From Chthoniobacter flavus Ellin428 (GTDB taxonomy: Bacteria; Verrucomicrobiota; Verrucomicrobiia; Chthoniobacterales; Chthoniobacteraceae), in NCBI RefSeq assembly GCF_000173075.1, contig NZ_ABVL01000004.1:186001-250000 (forward strand): a stretch of 64,000 nt of DNA, given 5' to 3'. The notes beneath the pieces were generated by a model. The model was not told where the DNA came from, made no database searches, and saw only the letters and a program-made list of their open reading frames with translations. The position numbers and the translations under genes are program-made. Shown here one piece after another: positions 61,849-64,000 of the stretch. The first letter of the stretch is position 1. Every line of letters starts with the position of its first letter.

Positions 61849-64000
61849 ATGATTGTTATAGCGAATTGCCCTCGTTGCGGCCAGGACATTGAATTATCTC
61901 AAGACCACTCGGGAATGGATTTTGATTGCCCGAAGTGCCAACAGCCGTTGAAAGCGCCTGATCTCGCAAGCTTCGCACCTCCTCGACAGGGCCCGCAAAG
62001 CGTGGAGAACTCCTCCAGAGGTGCGCACAAGCCTCGGCGATTTGTGCCGCCGAACCCGACGACGCCGAAGCGTCCGCGATCGGCTACTTCCATTCCGAAT
62101 CCGGCACAGAAAATATCCGGAGGGAACAGGCGGCTTCTGCTCTTGTTCAGCCTGCTCGCGGTTGCCTCATACTGCTTTGTCACGTCGAAGGACGATGTGG
62201 CGCCGCAATTGGTGCGGGATCAAAGGGTAGCTTCCATCAAGGCACACTCGAATGCGAATCTAGCGCCTAAAACTGCAGTCGATTCCCGGCCTGCTACCAC
62301 TCCGGTTCCGGTGGAAGATTCCTCAAAGAATTCCACGCCCGTGCCTGCTCCCGCCCCGGCGTTACCACAGACGGATCCGATTGCCTGGCTTTGCGATCAC
62401 CGGGAGCGTGCGCCAAAGCAACTCGTTCTGCGAACGCCTGTGATTTTCGCGGTCACCGAGAACCATAAGGAAAGCGGCAAAGTGGAGGTTCCTGCGGGTG
62501 CGACCGCGCAGATAGTAGACTTCACAGCAACGACTGTGGACCTGCGGGTCGTCAATGCGACGGTTCGAATTCCGGTTGACATCACCAACCTGCGCATGCT
62601 CGCGCAGGCGGCGATGGAGGGGCGAACCCCCGCCGCTGTGGCTTCCGCAGAGGTTCAACCAATGCACGTAAACTCTCGCACGGCTGTCCTCTCGCGGCGA
62701 TTCGCCCATCCCAGTGCTCCGCTCAATCTCGAGGATCTCAAAACGCTCAAAGCCAATTTGGACAAGGAACCATGGAAAAGCGGCTACGCTGCGCTGGCGG
62801 CGGATCCACACTCGCGAGTGGGAGGTCGAATGTCTGGACCGTTCGCGGAGGTGGGCCGGGCCCCCAACGTAAACCTAGGGCCGTGGCGGAATGACATGAC
62901 TTCCATCTGGTGTCTTGCCCGGATGTGGTATTTTACCGGCAACAAGGCCTATGCTCAAAAGGCGCACGATATTTTAATTGCTTGGTCGACGACCCATAAG
63001 GTCTTTAGCGGTCGCGAGGCCACCCTGGATCTCGGCGATTATGCCTACAAGTTCGTTGGAGGAGCGGAAATTCTGCGGGGCACTTGGCCAGGCTGGACCG
63101 AAGCGGACACGGCCACGGTAAAAAACTATTTCGCCAAGGTCCTTTTGCCCGCCACGAACAAGTACGGTGAAAACATGTATGGCGCGGGTAACAAGGGCGC
63201 GCTTTCCATGGTTGCCGCCGCCTTGATGGAGATTTTCAATGACGATCCCGCCAAGCTGGAGGCCACCTTGTGGCAGTATCGTGCGCTTCCACACATCGGG
63301 ATTCGTAATTCCAATCCTATTGGCGAGCTCGGCGACTCTCTTCGCGACCAAGGACACTTCCACGGCCAATTCCTCTCTCTTGCCATGTTGGCCGAGACGC
63401 TCTGGAAGCAAGGGATCGATCTCTATTCGGAGCAGGACAACCGCCTGCTCGCCGTGGGCGAATATTTCGGAAGAGTCAACTTGCAAGTTCCTACTCCCTT
63501 TCTCCCCTTCGGTACTACCGACGCATATTACACTGCCGATAATACCAACCATGGTTGGGATCATGGTAGGATGGTCCTCAACCTGGTCCACGGCGCGTAT
63601 GTAGTCCGAAAGGGACTCCAAGCCCCCTATGTCGAGATGAGGCGCCAGCAGCTGCCTATCGACGGCGAAAGTTTCATGTTCGAAAAGGTGGTTGATCACT
63701 CCACCGCGCTGCCTCTTCCGGCCCTTTCGTTTCCCGGTACAGCTTCTGTTACCCGGGGCATGCATGATGTGGACATAGGACGTGCGGGGCCAGCCGGGAC
63801 CAGCTCTTACTCCGGCGGGAACTGGAAGGTCAAAGGCTCGGGGGATCCACGCCACCCCGACCAGAGCTGTCATTTCACCTACAAGGCAGTTACGGGAAAT
63901 TGCGCGATTATCGCCAAGGTTGAGTCGATCGAAGATAATAGCGGAAACGCCAGATCAGGCGTCATGCTTCGCGCCAGCCTCGACCCGAACGCCACTCGCG
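61849..64000 (+). CDS. Membrane-anchored alginate-lyase-family protein with N-terminal zinc ribbon, 3'-truncated
   Basis: The ATG at 61849 opens a frame that runs uninterrupted to the window end (717 codons). It begins with a zinc-ribbon-like domain, two CxxC pairs (Cys7/Cys10 in NCPRCGQD and Cys27/Cys30 in DCPKCQQP), then a Pro-rich basic linker, one membrane helix at about 95-113 (RRLLLLFSLLAVASYCFV) and a Pro/Ser-rich stalk. Residues 280-600 match the alginate lyase family alpha-barrel (PF05426 type): RRFAHPSAPLNLEDLKTL, GPWRNDMTSIWCLARMWYFT, YGAGNKGALSMVAAALMEIF, NHGWDHGRMVLNL. A DUF1349-like module starts at about 620 (GVMLRASLDPN), like that in the kelch gene. It starts 50 bp after the dehydrogenase. 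The orientation implied is zinc ribbon inside, lyase outside. Confidence 0.85.
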   Translation, partial: MIVIANCPRCGQDIELSQDHSGMDFDCPKCQQPLKAPDLASFAPPRQGPQSVENSSRGAHKPRRFVPPNPTTPKRPRSATSIPNPAQKISGGNRRLLLLFSLLAVASYCFVTSKDDVAPQLVRDQRVASIKAHSNANLAPKTAVDSRPATTPVPVEDSSKNSTPVPAPAPALPQTDPIAWLCDHRERAPKQLVLRTPVIFAVTENHKESGKVEVPAGATAQIVDFTATTVDLRVVNATVRIPVDITNLRMLAQAAMEGRTPAAVASAEVQPMHVNSRTAVLSRRFAHPSAPLNLEDLKTLKANLDKEPWKSGYAALAADPHSRVGGRMSGPFAEVGRAPNVNLGPWRNDMTSIWCLARMWYFTGNKAYAQKAHDILIAWSTTHKVFSGREATLDLGDYAYKFVGGAEILRGTWPGWTEADTATVKNYFAKVLLPATNKYGENMYGAGNKGALSMVAAALMEIFNDDPAKLEATLWQYRALPHIGIRNSNPIGELGDSLRDQGHFHGQFLSLAMLAETLWKQGIDLYSEQDNRLLAVGEYFGRVNLQVPTPFLPFGTTDAYYTADNTNHGWDHGRMVLNLVHGAYVVRKGLQAPYVEMRRQQLPIDGESFMFEKVVDHSTALPLPALSFPGTASVTRGMHDVDIGRAGPAGTSSYSGGNWKVKGSGDPRHPDQSCHFTYKAVTGNCAIIAKVESIEDNSGNARSGVMLRASLDPNATR

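Overview
The window looks like a chromosomal segment of a GC-rich member of the Verrucomicrobiota, most likely close to Chthoniobacter and its relatives (Spartobacteria). The main reasons are a four-gene pseudopilin cassette recognisable as the 'Verru_Chthon cassette' (proteins D, B, C, A), giant proteins built from autotransporter-associated beta-strand repeats that end in PEP-CTERM sorting signals, and a ThuA / PVC-type dehydrogenase / cytochrome c fusion typical of the PVC group. All of this is read from sequence alone; no database search was run.

Layout. 1-10.8 kb: the 3' part of a giant PEP-CTERM beta-strand-repeat protein, now in three overlapping frames. 10.9-20.5 kb: a PF07399-type Na+/H+ antiporter, a double receiver-domain protein split by a frameshift, tRNA-Lys(CTT), a large secreted multidomain kelch-type protein with two frameshifts, a PIN-toxin remnant beside tRNA-Lys(TTT), a TPR membrane protein with a frameshift, and a HAD hydrolase. 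20.6-27.5 kb: the conserved translation operon nusA-infB-rbfA-nrnA-truB-ribF, with a promoter and an attenuator-like hairpin before nusA and a repeat element between infB and rbfA. 27.6-34.7 kb: aroE, gltX, a pseudo-receiver protein, a lipoate ligase-like protein, parB, an M28/glutaminyl-cyclase-like lipoprotein and tRNA-Arg(ACG). 35.1-41.7 kb: a Gfo/Idh/MocA-type protein, a XylR-like regulator, a beta-propeller sensor kinase with its NarL-type response regulator, and a 63-residue protein. 41.9-58.5 kb: a second giant PEP-CTERM beta-strand-repeat protein (about 2,334 aa), the Verru_Chthon D-B-C-A cassette and two secreted proteins. 58.6-64 kb: the ThuA/dehydrogenase/cytochrome c protein and a membrane-anchored alginate-lyase-family protein that runs off the end of the window.

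Most interesting proposal: an 18-bp palindrome, GTCRCAT-N4-ATGYGAC, occurs perfectly at three intergenic sites (before the 63-aa gene, before the second giant adhesin and before the pseudopilin cassette) and imperfectly once before the response-regulator gene. It may define a local regulon joining a two-component system, a giant surface protein and its possible pseudopilus-type export or display machinery.

Caution on the assembly: seven single-base frameshifts, several in short homopolymers, break otherwise sensible genes, including ribF, which is normally essential. The simplest reading is indel error in the underlying sequence, so the split genes are annotated as pieces of single proteins.
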